Shown piece after piece: positions 1 to 11,726 of a stretch of 64,000 bases of DNA. The translations under genes and the position numbers were made by a program. Numbering within the stretch: the stretch's first letter is position 1; each line of letters starts with the position of its first letter. The stretch spans positions 90,454,974-90,518,973 of the forward strand of contig CM068838.1 of assembly GCA_028554795.2 (NCBI GenBank). The letters run 5' to 3'. The notes under the pieces were generated by a model, which worked only from the letters and a program-made list of their open reading frames with translations, did not search any database and was not told the origin of the DNA. Origin of the DNA: Sinohyriopsis cumingii. Taxonomy: Eukaryota > Mollusca > Bivalvia > Unionida > Unionidae.

Positions 1-1140
1 GCCACTGCACCTGAAATGCGTGCAGTCCATTCATCGAATACCTCCTATTCATTCATTGCATAATACACATTTTACTTACTAAGAATACCCTATCACAGTA
101 TAAATGTTTAGTCATAAATCGGGAAAGTTTACAACTGTATATGCATATTTATTTCTATTTTAACCGTACTGTCATAAAGGTACTTCTGTGGAGGCTAGTG
201 TGTATATGTCATGATGAAAGCTTATGTCATTAATAGTTTTCTTTCTTTGCTCTTTACAAAAAATCAAAATAATAAGACTTTCGTTCATCTTTTGTTAGAT
301 TTCATATTTTCTTGAGAATTTTTTTAAAAAATGTATCTGGAAAGTAAACATAAAAAATACGATAATTTAAAAAATGAAATTTGGGTCTCCATCTAAAGAA
401 TTTATATATTCTTAGTTACTACTCAGTAAGTTTTAATTATTCATAAATGATTGTAAGATAAATTAGTTTTACAATGTAAAAGTGCGAGTTTGCTCCATTT
501 ACAGAAGGGTTTACTTGCTATTCTCTTTGTATAATTCTCCCAGCTTTAAACTACAGATACAGAACATTACATAAGACAGCGAATTTCAGTCTTAACCTAA
601 AGCTCGAGGCTGGAGAAGAGGTCACTAAATTACCGTTTCCATAGTTACACACTGGTCAGATAGAGCAGTCTCCCGCAGGTATCATTCCCTATAGATGAAT
701 TAGAGGCCAAGTAAACTGCCTTCATTTCATGAGCTATACTAGTGTAGTATAGATGAAATAAGTTTTAAATTGCAAAAGTTGTCTCTTTTGTAACCAAAGT
801 GCAAATCAATAAAGAAATATAATGACATGTAAAATTACATCAACAGCAATGAAGGATCTTTTCACGAGAGTCGCAAAAGATTGAAACTATTTAACGAATT
901 TCATAAATTTCATTTTAAATAATCTTAAATGTAAGATTATGTTATGTGTATCACATGACAGAAATGATATTCAATAAAAAGCATAAAAATAGGTTACATA
1001 ATTGACTTTAAATTACATTCGTCATTACACCTTCAATTCATATGTCGTCATGCCGGCATTTGCTGAGTTATTGGGTGTTATTAAACGTATCATATAGTTA
1101 CGTATGATACTGGAAAATATCATATGGGTATATTAATCTT
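1..1140. other. Unannotated AT-rich DNA
   Basis: No open frame of note, RNA gene or recognisable repeat was seen. The sequence is AT-rich with scattered A and T runs and reads as ordinary intergenic animal DNA. Confidence 0.5.
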
Positions 1141-1240
1141 AAGAGGAGCAACATTGGCTCAGTGGTTAGCGTCTCAGACCTGCGACCGAAAGGATGCAGG
1201 TTCAACCCCTGCCATCGGATCAAATCCTCGACCTTATTGG
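1141..1240 (+). repeat. tRNA-derived SINE head (family A)
   Basis: A pol III box A-like stretch (TGGCTCAGTGGTTAGCGTC, from about 1154) is followed by a box B-like stretch (GGTTCAACCCC, from about 1199). The same head recurs near 16983 with similar sequence. The two copies differ at many sites and neither folds into a clean tRNA, so this is a SINE rather than a tRNA gene. The 3' limit is not clear. Confidence 0.6.
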
Positions 1241-1439
1241 AAAATTATGAGATAACAAGTACATTCTACAAAGACATGGAACCTATTACCTTCACTGAAA
1301 CGTACGAAATGATCATCTAAATTTGCAACAAGTGATCAGGAGAAGTGCGACTTGTTGAACTCGGAAGTTTGATATGTTACACGTTTAAAAATTTATGATA
1401 AACAGTTACCGCATTTTGAAGTTAGAAATGAAACTTTTA

Positions 1440-2170
1440 TTTCTGCCATCATTATATATAAACAAGAAATTATAGATGTAGTAACTAGTCTTGACCTAAA
1501 CAAAACCGCTGGAACCAATCCAATAAGTAATAAACTTGTACAAGTATAGTTGAAGAAATGTATGTTCCATTGCAAATACATTTAAATAAATCACTCCCAG
1601 CCAGCGTGTTCCTAACACAGTGCAAGCTAGCGTATGACATACCGATGTATAAGAAAGGAGATAAAACACTACCGTCTAAATGCAGACTAATTGTTGACTT
1701 CAGCTAAATTATATACACTATTCATAAGTCCAACCTTAGAATATACTTCTGGAGTCTGGGATAATTGTTCTATTGAAGATTCGGAAAGATCAGAATAAAG
1801 GGGGGAAAATCAGATGGAAGATGCACGGATCGTTCCAGATCTATACCCATTAATTCTTCTAGATAGTCTCTTTATGCGGAAACTGCTTGGTTTGCACAAC
1901 GAAGGAAAAGGAAGAGATTATACATTATGTATTCGATTATAAATACTCAAGTACCTAACTATTTAAACGAACTTCTTTCACAAAGGAGATATGAGGCATC
2001 TAATTATCGTCTACGTTACTCTCAAAGTATCACACCAATCTCAACCAAACTTTATATTTTCACACGTCCTTTTACCATATACGATTCGTCTTTAGAACTC
2101 TCTGCCTGATGATATCCGAAATCCTCCAAATCTTTCTATTTTTAAGAAACGTTTCTCTAATTTAACTAAC
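1440..2170 (+). mobile_element. Degraded non-LTR retrotransposon (RT fragments)
   Basis: About 1470-1720 encodes, across frameshifts, reverse-transcriptase-like segments (for example SLDLNKTAG and a MYKKGDKTLP-like stretch) typical of the fingers region. About 1867-2170 encodes the conserved LINE RT tail (PNYLNELLSQRRY, then LPDDIRNPPNLSIFKKRFS in a second frame). The palm with the YxDD motif is missing, so a large internal deletion has occurred. The copy is dead. The clade (CR1, jockey or a relative) cannot be fixed from these fragments. Confidence 0.6.
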
Positions 2171-2269
2171 GTGTCATCACACAAGCAGAAAGACATCTTA
2201 TTGTAGGTGAGTAGTCACGTCACTTTTCAATGATAAATCTAGACTTAACCAAGAAGTGTATTGAAAGGT

Positions 2270-2533
2270 AGAGCGAAAGAGCTGGGATCTTTGGCATTAG
2301 GTAAGGGGCAATAGACAAAGTGTTCAACTTCTTCATTATCATAAGCACATGCACACGTGAAAGAGTTAACTAAATTCACCATGTAAAGGTCGGATTTCAG
2401 GAGACTACCTGCTTGTCTAAGTTTAGTATGTAGGATATTAAGGTGACATTTGTCAGTAGCGTAATTTTAGCGTGATGACCCGTTAGTTGAATTAGAAAAA
2501 CGTTTCTTAAAAACAGAAAGATTTGGAGGATGA
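2270..2533 (-). mobile_element. LINE 3'-end fragment, inverted relative to the preceding copy
   Basis: Read on the minus strand, this stretch encodes a typical LINE C-terminal segment (HTKLRQAGSLLKSDLY, then TCACAYDNEEVEHFVYCPL). It carries the Cys/His pattern often found after the reverse transcriptase. The edge at about 2489-2533 is the reverse complement of about 2122-2166, so two related LINE tails lie in opposite orientation about 330 bp apart. The fragment stops where the satellite array begins. Confidence 0.55.
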
Positions 2534-5205
2534 GAAACCTATAAACTGATATCAAATGTGTTAACATCGGTGGTTCTTTACAATTGGCATGACTTATTTG
2601 GTTATATATAAACCATCAAAAAACGGCAAGGGTAGAAGCGGGTAGCAAAGATATGAAGATCGGTAAGTCGCAAGCAATACCGAGACAAAAAAGGCAACTT
2701 TCAAGGTAGCATTTTCATACATTTATATTGACACGGGTCGTTTTAGACTAATGAGAAACCAATAACTGGATATCAAATAGGTCCAAATCTTTGTAGCTTT
2801 TTTTACGATTAACATGACATATTTAGCCTTATAGAAAACGATCATGTTGCAAGGATATAGGCGCACGGACAGAGAAATGAAGATGTATTTAATAAGATAC
2901 ATACACATAATTTTTACTGTTTTATTGCTTAAGTATATGCTTCATATCACTAGTATCAGCATCGAGGTATGTGATACCATCGCAAAACAGCAATACTAGA
3001 GGCACGTAACAAGGATATGAAGATTGGTAATGGTAAAGTCGCAAAGGATACTGGGTAAAATATATAAACTTTTCTAGGTTGCATTTTCACACATTTCTGT
3101 AGGCATAGATCAATTTAGACTGATGAGAAACCTACCAAATAATACCAGATTTGTCAAAATCTGTGTGTGCTTACGATTGGTATGACTTATTCGACTCTAA
3201 GATAAACGTTCGTGTTGTAAAGATCTAGGAGCACTAACATTCAAATGATTATCATCGAATTATATGGTACCATCTCAAAGTGGCAAGGGTAGAGGCACGT
3301 AGGTAGAATATAGAATATGATGATCCGTTGATGATCCGTAATATCGCAAGCGACACCAAGTAAAAATATCAACTTTTTTACTTGCATTTTCACACATTTA
3401 TATATTTCACAGATCAATTTAGACTGATGAGAAACCTATCAATTGATATCAAATTCGTCTAAATCGCGTTTTTAAAAAATTACTAATGTTATAACTTATT
3501 TGCCTATATGGAAAACGCTCATTGAGGAAGACATTGAGCGGACATACAGACACACAAAGATGTACTTTATAAGATGCATACACATATTATATATTGTTGT
3601 ATAGCTTTCCTTATATGTTTGAGATCTATAATATTAAAATTGAAATATGTGGTACCGTGGCAAGCTGCAATGGTAGAGGCACGTATCAAGGATATGAAGA
3701 TCGTTAAAGTCGCAACCGATATCGAGTCAAAAATACAAACTATTTTATTTTCATTTTCACACATTTCTGTTGGCACAGATCGATTTAGACTGACGAGAAA
3801 CCTAACAATTGATATCAAATTTTGCTAAATCGGTGTTTATTACTATTGTAATGACTTATTCACCTGTTTGTTAAACGATCGTATAGAAGACATTAGGAGA
3901 AAAGACAGACAAATGAAGACGTACTTAATAAGACACACACACATATTATTTACTGTTGTACAGCTTTAATTATATTCTTCAAATTTATAGTATTAGCATC
4001 GAAATATGTGGTACAATCGCAAAACGGCAATGGTAGTTTCACGTACCAAGGATATGAAGATCGGTAATGTCGCACCCGATATTCAGTAAAAAGAACAATC
4101 TTTTTTATTTTGCATTTTCACACATGTCTATTGGCAGAGATCGACTTAGAATCATGAGAAACGTATCAATTAATATCAAACTTGTCAACATCGTTGGTTG
4201 TTTGCGATTGGTATGACTTATTCGCCTATATGGAAAATATTCGGTTAGGAAGGCACTAAACGCAAGGACGTACAAATGAAGACGTACTTCATAAGACGCA
4301 TACACATTATTTACCGTTGAACAGCTTTTATTATATGTGTCAGGTTTATAGAATTAGCATCGAAAACATGTGATACGATCGCAAAACGGGAATGGCAGAT
4401 GGACTTAGCAAGGATACGATGATCGGTAACGTTGCAAGGGATACTGAGTGAAAAATACCAACTTTTCTATTTTGCATTTTCACCCATTTATATTGGCACA
4501 GATCTATTTAGACTGATAAAAATTTATCAACTGATATCAAACGTGTCAAAGTCGTTCTTTGCGATTGGTATGACTTATTCGCCCATATGGAAAACTTTCG
4601 TATAGGTCAGATGTAGGCACACGGAAAGACAGATAAAGACGTGCTTAATAAGATACATGCACATATTTTATAATTATGTACAGCTTTAATTCTATGCTTC
4701 AGATCTATAGTATTAGCATGGAAGTATGTGCTACCATCGCAGAACGGGAACGGTATATGAACGTAGCAAGGATATGAAGATCAGTAAAATCGAACCCAAT
4801 ATTCAGTAAAAAGTACACTTTTTTGTATTCTGCATGTTCACACATGTCTGTTGGCACAGATCGAGTTAGACAGATGAGAAACCTATATATTAATATGAAA
4901 TTTGTCAAAATCGGTGTTTATTTACTATTGGTATGACTTATTCGTGTATATCGAAACCGTTCGTAGAGGAAGGCATTGGGCGCACGAACATACATTATGA
5001 AGACGTACTTAATAAGAAGATACATAAACATATTATTTACTGTTGTACAGCTTTAATTATATGCTTCAAATCTATAGTATTAGCATCCAAGTAGGTGCTA
5101 CCATCCCTAAACGGGAAGGATGGAAGCATCAAGGATACGAAGATCGGTAAAGTCGCAAGCGACAATGAGTCACAAATAGCAACTTTTTTATTATTCATTT
5201 TCACA

Positions 5206-5240
<35 letters not shown>

Positions 5241-5490
5241 TTGCACAGATCGATTTAAACTGATGAGAAACCTATAAATTGATATCATATATGTCGAAAT
5301 CGGTGGTTGTTTACGATTGGTACAACTTATTTACCTATATGGAACATGTTCGTGTAGGAAGGCATTTTGGCGCACGGAAAGACAAATGAAGACGTATTTA
5401 ATAAGATATATAAACATGTTATGCTGTTGTTTAGTTTTAATTTTATGCTTCAAATCAGTAGTCAGCATCGAAGTATGTTGTAAACTCCCC
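2533..5490. repeat. Satellite-like tandem array, unit about 362 bp
   Basis: A conserved anchor (TGATGAGAAACCTAT and close variants) recurs near 2531, 2750, 3122, 3426, 3791, 4152, 4515, 4871 and 5261. The common spacing is 356-372 bp, with some shorter or longer units. Each unit also carries recognisable blocks such as AAGGATATGAAGATCGGTAA, ACAGCTTTAATTATATGCTT and CACAGATCGATTTAGACTGA. Units are clearly diverged. One carries an insertion of 32 T (5208-5239). Short open frames inside the array change between units and are not genes. Confidence 0.85.
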
Positions 5491-5689
5491 CTCCCCTTAG
5501 TATGCAACTGCAAGCACACTTTGTCAAATGCTAAAAGGCACTAACTTTCTTGAAAATTATAATAATCAAAAAAATTCCGGATTCGTATATTATAACGTTA
5601 TAATGCGCTTTCATTTTCCGTCAGGTAGGTCTCCAGGTCGAGTTGTTATGAACAACAGGAAACAGTATCGTACATTCTTTGCTAAGCGA

Positions 5690-5999
5690 TCGCTCAGGTG
5701 GTGCAGTGTCTGTACAGAGCGTCCGCCTTGGATGCGAGAGGTCGCGTATTCAAACCCCTGCCGAATCATACTAAAGACATAAAAATGCTACTGGCAGCTG
5801 CCTCTTTTGGCGCCCATCATTAAGATATTGGTGTGAGGATAATGTGATTGGGTGGGACAAAATGCTGTATGTTTGTGGCATGATGCCACATTGCTAGACA
5901 TCATTATAAACTGTCACAATGCAGACATGGTAGCGATATGATTGCATTTTTTTTTTTAAAGCTACGTTAAAAATTACACACACACACACACACACACAC
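5690..5999 (+). repeat. tRNA-derived SINE (family B), copy 1
   Basis: The tRNA-like head (box A region near CTCAGGTGGTGCAGTGTCTG, box B region TATTCAAACCCCTGCC) is followed by a body that matches the copy at about 30595-30920 along its length. Shared blocks include AAAGACATAAAAATG-like, GATAATGTGA-TGGGTG, TTTG-GGCATGATGCC and AAGCTACGTTAAAAAT. The copy ends in a CA microsatellite. The tRNA head is degenerate, so it is not a functional tRNA gene. Confidence 0.7.
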
Positions 6000-6690
6000 T
6001 TTGCTTGGTTATTTGCTATTTGAAGAGATGGAATATTGTTCATATTTCAACCGCTTTTTATTAATGATCATCGATGTGACCAACATATACGATAATAATA
6101 CTCCCGATGATGATGATGATGGTTGTTGTTCTGATTTCTGTATTACTATTGCTCCATGGGTATATTATATATCGAACTTGAAAACAGAAGCACTACCAGC
6201 AATAAAGCAGCTTTGAAAACAAATCGCACTTAATCGATATCAATATATATTGACATCAAAATGAACGTCAAATGCTCTGTGCAACTGTATCGAAATGAAC
6301 TATTACATGCTGGGTTTTTTTTCTTTTTTTTTTTTTGGACAGTTTTAGACCGAAAAAAGTAGTACTTCAAGGCCCTGTCTATGGTATAAATATGTTCATG
6401 TACACTTTTCCATTGTAACTTTAATGTATAGACTGCAAATACGATGAAGCACAAATCGAGGACGTCGAGTGTTAGCATTGGAACAATGTTACTACTTCGG
6501 TCGAGAAGGATAACGACCTATATATGTATTCCTGCCCACTACCATGTAGGATGTATCAAACTGTATATTACTCAAGCGCTCTTTGTCGAGCGTGCTGGTG
6601 TGTGTGTACAAAAAAAAATGGAATATAATAACTTTAACTGAAATATATACAATTAAATTCTATATAAAAGTGATGCGGCACCTGGGAGTA
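6000..6690. other. Spacer with a dispersed repeat copy near 6500-6600
   Basis: No gene was recognised. About 6500-6595 (TGTATTCCTGCCCAC, TGTATATTACTCAAGCGCTC) matches the reverse complement of about 11755-11845. The two are therefore inverted copies of a dispersed repeat that bracket the L1-like LINE region. Confidence 0.4.
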
Positions 6691-9600
6691 AAGCAAAAAT
6701 GGAAGAAACAAATTTCCGGATCGCTACTATCAACAGCAATGGGATAGACAAAGCGAAAGCAGACAAAGTAGCCAAAGAAACAAACTTTGATGTAATAATG
6801 ATACAAGAAACACACTATAGAATTAAACCAGAGTTCAAAATTTTAGTAGAAGACAAACTTAACGCAATAAAGATATGCAACAATTTTGCAAATAATGATA
6901 TTAGAGTTGGTTGCAACAATAATATTTTTAAAAAGCTGGGAAAGGTTTGAGGAGGGGGGAATTTTTTAAGGGACGGTTGCTACGTGTTAAAATGTTTAAT
7001 TGGCATATTATAAATGTGTACATGCCAGCTAATAGAAATAAGAAACTAATTTTAAAGAAAACTTATATACCTACCTACAACAATATTCGATGGAAAATCT
7101 AATCATAGGGGGAGATTTCAACTGGGTAACTATAAATTAAACCAGTCTAGCAGGATTGATAAATTTTACGGAAATTTTTATGATCCATTAATATATATTA
7201 ATACTGCAATAACCAACCAAAAGCTATCAGACCATTTCATGCTCACTATTGACCTAAAAATGAAAAAAATAGAAAAATGTGGGCCAGGACTATGGAAACT
7301 AAATAATAAGATTTTAAATGACAAAGAATATGTCGAAATAATAATTAAAAAAAGAAATTGAAACCGTCAAAAATGAAGAAAATATTAATATAATAATTGA
7401 TTGGGATGTTTTAAAAAACAAAATAAAAGGAATAAATATTCATTACTCAAATAGAGGGCGGAAAAACCCCAGAAAAAAAAGACAAACACGAACTCAAATT
7501 AGAACTAAGCAAAACAACAAACGACGATGGAGAAAGAAAAAAAGAACGATTGACAGACAAAATTAAAATCGTTGAAGAAGACGAAAATCAGGGGAGAATA
7601 ATAAGGGCGGGAAAATTTACAGAGATCTACAACGAGGCAAAAAACGTATATAAGCGAGAAGAATTTAGAAAAGGGGGTGATACAATTTTAAACAATATCA
7701 AAATAAACAATGTAACCCATACTGTAAAAGAAGATATCCTAAATAATATTTCCAAATATTATAAAGAACTATACACCACACACCACACAGAACATATACT
7801 TCAGCACAATCGACAGCTACTTAAAAAATGTCGACTGTGAGATGACATCAGCAGTACATAGAGACCAATGTGATGATGTCATCTCAGATGAAGAAATCAC
7901 AAAAAGTATATCAACACTCACAAAAGTCACCAGTGAAAGATGGACTCATCGTGGAATTCTACCAAAAGTTCCACGGTGAACTGACGCCGATCTTAAACGC
8001 TTTGTATAATAATATAGTTTTAAGTAAAAATAAAATGACTAAATCTATGAGGGAGGGAGTTATCACAATTATATACAAAGGGAAAGGGAATAGAGACGAG
8101 ATTAAAAACTGGAGGCCTATATCACTTTTAAACACGGACTATAAGATTTTAAGTAGGATTTTAACAAATACAGTAAAGGGTAGGATAAACAAGATAATTA
8201 ACGTATATCAAACTTGTGGGGGAGGGATATACAAAACAATATTTTAAACATTAAAACTATAATTAACTACATAAATGAAACTGGTATGATGAGTGCTATG
8301 GTACTCTTCGACCAGGAGAAAGCTTTCGACTGATTTGAACAAAACTGTATAAAGAATGTTTTTAAAAAATTTGGTTTCGGACCCAATTTCCAAAATGGAC
8401 CAAAATCCTACACACTGGGATAATTAAACGGGGAATGCACGAAAGAATTTGAAATACAACGATCAGTGATACAAGGATGTCCACTATCAATGCTAGAATA
8501 CGTAATGGCAATATAAATCCTACGTCACACGATAAGAAACAACCCAGATATACAAGCAGGGGCGTATTAACCATTAAGCAGACTAAGCACGTGCATAGGA
8601 CACCAGGGCCAAAGGGGGCACCACAAAGTTGAGAAAAGGGTGAAAAGAAAGAAAGAAAAAAGAATGAAGATTTGTAAGAAAAACTGATACAACTAGTGCA
8701 AATTGATCATGATGTTCTGTTTCTTGATCATGGTACACCCTAGGGTTATCTTCTCAGGTGTACGTGGAAAAGAGGGGGGCACCAAGATTTGTCAGTGCTT
8801 AGGGCACCAGTGAGCCTTAATCCGCCCCTGATTATACAAGGCATACAAATACCAAACCTAAAAAAAGAATTAAAAAATGCTCTAACGTGCATATGATTGC
8901 AACATCTTTATAAGAGAGGGGAAATGCTATAAGCGTCGGGTTCCAAAATAAACCACAACAAGCACGAAATCTTAAAAATAGTTAACTGGAGGGGCAACCA
9001 CCCTGAATTATCGCCCCCCCCCCCCCCCACACACACACACACACTTACTGAGAGACACTGTAAAGGCTCTAGGGGTTTACTTTGGTAATAAAAAAAAGAA
9101 GCTGTAGAAAATTATGAACATATTATCAATAAAATAAGAGAAAATGTGAAAATCTGGCCATGGCGCCATTACCTATCATGGAGCGGGCCCAAGTGGCCAA
9201 GACTTATTTATACTCAAATATTAACTACATAATTAAATCCATAGATATGGATAATACAATTTTAAACAAAACAGACAACGAAATAATAGATTATATATGG
9301 AATCATAAAATGCATCATGTAAAAAAGAGACATTATATAGGGCCAAAAGTAGAGGGGGCTTGGGGTTGCCGAGCCCTCTACTACTATAATTAACTAACAT
9401 AATCAATAGATTAAAAAAAAAATGCACTCAGACCCGGCTACAGCGTGAGAAGCACCGTACATCTACTGGTTCGGCTTCACCTTGAGAAACCGACCAGAGA
9501 TATACAAAAATAACAAATTAATATAAAAAAATCGAAGTGCCACGCAAACATATGAGAACTAATTTTAAAATAGAGAGACAAAACAGATTTATGCGAAATT

Positions 9601-10060
9601 TAATAAGTAAAAGTCACGCTTGGATTAGGGAGGAGGTAACCAAAAATATAAAATGTAGAGTAGAGCAGGACAACTGAGGGGGTAAATTGGACAAAAAATT
9701 GGAAAAATTGGGGAAAATAAGATCTGTCAAAACACAAAGTATAATTTTTAAATACCTGCACAACACCTGGCTAACAGGCGAAGAAACAATCAAACATCGT
9801 ATGCTGAGGATAATGTCGAAATGCCCTTTATGTAAAACAGCGAACTTCACCAAACTACATACGATTGTCCAATGTGATAAAACTAAACATAATAGGATAA
9901 AGTTAATAATGAAAATTTGCAAAAAATATAAGTATAACAAAAATAACATTTTATTCATAGATTTAGACTACGAAAACAAAATCGTTCTAAAATGTATAGA
10001 CTATATAGTAACTACGATGATATCCTGTGGACAGGTGATAAAGATTTTTAAATAAGATAC
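6690..10060 (+). mobile_element. Degraded L1-like non-LTR retrotransposon
   Basis: The order is that of a LINE ORF2. An APE-type endonuclease begins at 6699 (RIATINSNGIDKAKADKV, then IQETHYR) and continues in other frames with GGDFNWV near 7110 and SDHFMLTI near 7230. The reverse transcriptase follows: DGLIVEFYQKFHGELTP near 7940, NWRPISLLNTDYKILSR near 8110, and the motif A region FDQEKAFD near 8310 followed directly by a stop. The C-terminal region has an L1/Tx1-like stretch at 9160-9390 (YIWNHKMHHVKKRHY) and a CCHC-like segment at 9830-9890 (CPLCKTANFTKLHTIVQC). Stops and frameshifts run throughout, the YxDD region is not seen, and a MITE interrupts the copy at 8557. Confidence 0.8.
8557..8830. 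mobile_element. Nested MITE (hAT-like) in the LINE, with 8-bp target duplication
   Basis: The termini are CAGGGGCGTATTAA and TTAATCCGCCCCTG, inverted with one mismatch. The 8-mer TATACAAG lies immediately left (8549-8556) and again at 8833-8840, two bases beyond the right terminus. Removing the insert and one 8-mer makes the surrounding LINE sequence continuous. The 8-bp duplication and CAGGGGC start fit hAT-type non-autonomous elements. There is no coding capacity. Confidence 0.75.
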
Positions 10061-11520
10061 GTGGTAAAAATAAGAATATTAACCACAACAAGAACTCAAT
10101 ACGTCTTACGACGAATAGATACTTACCGTCAGGTTGATATAACGCAATTGATGTTGGAATTGGGGGAGAGAGGGGAGGGAGGAATAGGTATTACAGACCG
10201 AAGGGTCGCGTAGCGCAATTGCGAGCTGATGCCATACCCATACCCCCTCCTCGCACCCCACAACAGCCATATTTCAAAGAAAATTTCAAATTCTATTTCA
10301 AATATTTCAAAGAAACTCATATAACTTTTTTTTTAAAAGAGAAAAGGGAAGAAAGGAAGAAAGAAAAAAATAAAAGAATTTTGTAATTTAATTTTTTTTC
10401 TTCTTTCTCTGAAAGAAAATTCTAAAGACATATATATGAAGGGATACAGGGAAAATATAAGGGGGAAGTAAATGGCGATGACATCATGGGGCTAAGTCAC
10501 AGGGCTCAGTGAAGTGCACAGGCCCATCATGAGTCTTTGAAAACACCCAATGTAGAACATAAACAGACAAAATAAAGACACAAATACATACTGTATAACA
10601 CTTAGTTTAAAACCCTACTAACTTCTCCCGCACTGCATGGTTGACCACTATAGAATAATGTGGTCTCATAAATACGTTTGGATCTTTCAATAAAGCATAA
10701 TCAGATAAACTAAATAAAGGAGGCCTAACGCGACCCAGGAAAAACACATAGAGAATAAAGAAGCGTGAACCTTGGATCGAGCGTAACCTACCTATCAACA
10801 TCTTTAAAGACTATTATGAGGAACGACACATATTATCACTCGAATAATAAAATAGGAAATTATTTTTTTTAAACAAAATCTAAATAGTACACCATTCCAT
10901 CGTCAAAATTAGAAAACCATAAAACAAATTAAAAGATACAATATAACATCATAAAGGAAGAAATACAACTGGGAAAGATATTTGATCTATACTTGCTGTC
11001 TCAAACATAAAGAAAATATAGCATACACACAATATAACACCATTACATATAGCAAACACTGAGACCTAGGCGACATATAGCAAAGGTTACAAAACATTTC
11101 AAGGGAAGGAACTTCGAGCAAGGTGAGGGAAACCAGACTCGGACGAACAACCCTTTAGATAACACTATGGAAACATAAATACCCCATCAAAAATTCTAAA
11201 AACTAAATTTTTTATATAAAATTTTGTTTTAATAAAACGTAGAACACATCTGAGGGGGAAATACACAAATATAAAATACTTTTTATTTTTTTTTGGAAAT
11301 GGGGGCATCTGTCCGTTGCCCCCACCCCACTCCCAAAAAAGTGTGTGTGTGTGTGTTATTATACCCATTACATTACTTGCAAAATATATATGGTGCTGAC
11401 ATTTTCGGCAAGAGGGAGACCTACCGATATTCTGCATATAATTATTTTAATGTTTTTCAGAGCGAGAGTATTGGGGCCTGATCTGTTCAATATATTTCTC
11501 AACTGATACAGCAGGCATAA
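10061..11520. other. Unannotated DNA after the LINE
   Basis: No gene was recognised. There are purine-rich and pyrimidine-rich stretches (10155-10185 and 10240-10260) and an imperfect inverted pair around CGCAATTG. Open frames here are short and without any known family signature. Confidence 0.4.
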
Positions 11521-11521
11521 T

Positions 11522-11726
11522 CAGAGGCGTAGCTGGGGGGGGGGGGGGAGGGGAGTACATATGTCCCCAGGCGCCAAGGTACAGGGGCGCCAAAATGAGG
11601 CTTACAACGTTACATTATAATAAGTAAACAAGGGTAATATTCAAAAATGTGATTAAACGGGGAGGGGGCTGGGGCGCCAATTTTATAGTTCGTCCCCGGG
11701 CGCAAAATATCATAGCTACGCCTCTG
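11522..11726. mobile_element. MITE with perfect 13-bp terminal inverted repeats
   Basis: The ends are CAGAGGCGTAGCT and AGCTACGCCTCTG, exact inverted repeats. The flanks are GGCATAAT on the left and GGTATAAT on the right, a 7/8 match that fits an 8-bp hAT-type duplication. The interior is short, G-rich and non-coding. Confidence 0.7.

Noticed and set aside
1150..1225. Functional tRNA gene
   Set aside because: Same reason: a degenerate head of a SINE with a second copy at 16983.
3567..5544. Several open frames of 60-84 codons
   Set aside because: They lie in satellite units, change from unit to unit, and run through the poly-T tract.
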